From contig JAFCZU010000201.1 of the NCBI GenBank assembly GCA_019314185.1, positions 1 to 6,182 on the forward strand: a DNA stretch of 6,182 bases. The letters are read 5' to 3'. The stretch is from Deltaproteobacteria bacterium. GTDB taxonomy: Bacteria > Desulfobacterota > Desulfobacteria > Desulfobacterales > ETH-SRB1. How positions within the stretch are numbered: position 1 is the stretch's first letter; each line of letters opens with the position of its first letter. The notes under the pieces were generated by a model. That model saw nothing but the letters and a program-made list of their open reading frames with translations, was not told where the DNA came from and searched no databases. Of this stretch, positions 6,178 to 6,182 are shown piece after piece. A program made the translations under genes and the position numbers.

Positions 6178-6182
6178 CCGGT

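Overview
The window is a stretch of bacterial accessory DNA, probably from a Gram-negative organism. It looks like cargo from a type VI secretion system (T6SS) or related contractile-injection locus, disturbed by mobile and decayed sequence. The taxon cannot be fixed from the sequence. GxxExxY genes, VapC toxins and T6SS accessory genes of this style are common in Desulfobacterota-like genomes, but that placement is only an inference.

Layout. Bases 1-2188 hold two tightly packed genes. The first is a large multidomain protein, open at the window's left edge: a DUF5675-like N-terminus, an Ig-like domain and an unclassified C-terminal domain. One base after its stop comes a three-TM membrane protein, a candidate immunity or partner protein. 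About 530 bases without a convincing gene follow (2189-2717), containing a long imperfect inverted repeat. Bases 2718-4567 hold a DUF1795/DcrB-like (Eag-chaperone family) protein, a GxxExxY (PDDEXK_3) nuclease-fold gene and an Ig/transthyretin-like protein. After 143 non-coding bases, a strikingly AT-rich gene (4711-5703) encodes a protein with faint but ordered similarity to protein-glutamine gamma-glutamyltransferase (Tgl). On the minus strand lies the C-terminal half of a VapC PIN toxin (5722-6015), and the window ends in an uncertain small ORF.

How it fits together. DUF1795 proteins act as chaperones or adaptors for T6SS cargo, and the Ig and TTR-like modules are typical of proteins carried on the VgrG/PAAR tip. 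This suggests a cargo cassette with two candidate effectors: the C-terminus of the first gene, and the Tgl-like protein. No VgrG, PAAR or Hcp is visible, so the T6SS assignment is contextual.

The most notable observation is the GxxExxY unit. Its gene is bracketed by inverted arms built from a CGCAGAT unit repeated every 10 bp. The left arm supplies the ribosome-binding site and start codon, and the stop lies just outside the right arm. Both arms are flanked by ATTTA. Removing the unit with one ATTTA copy would join the DUF1795 gene in frame to the Ig/TTR gene, which now starts without any visible ribosome-binding site. The sequence is therefore consistent with a compact gene-containing element having split a fused ancestral gene.
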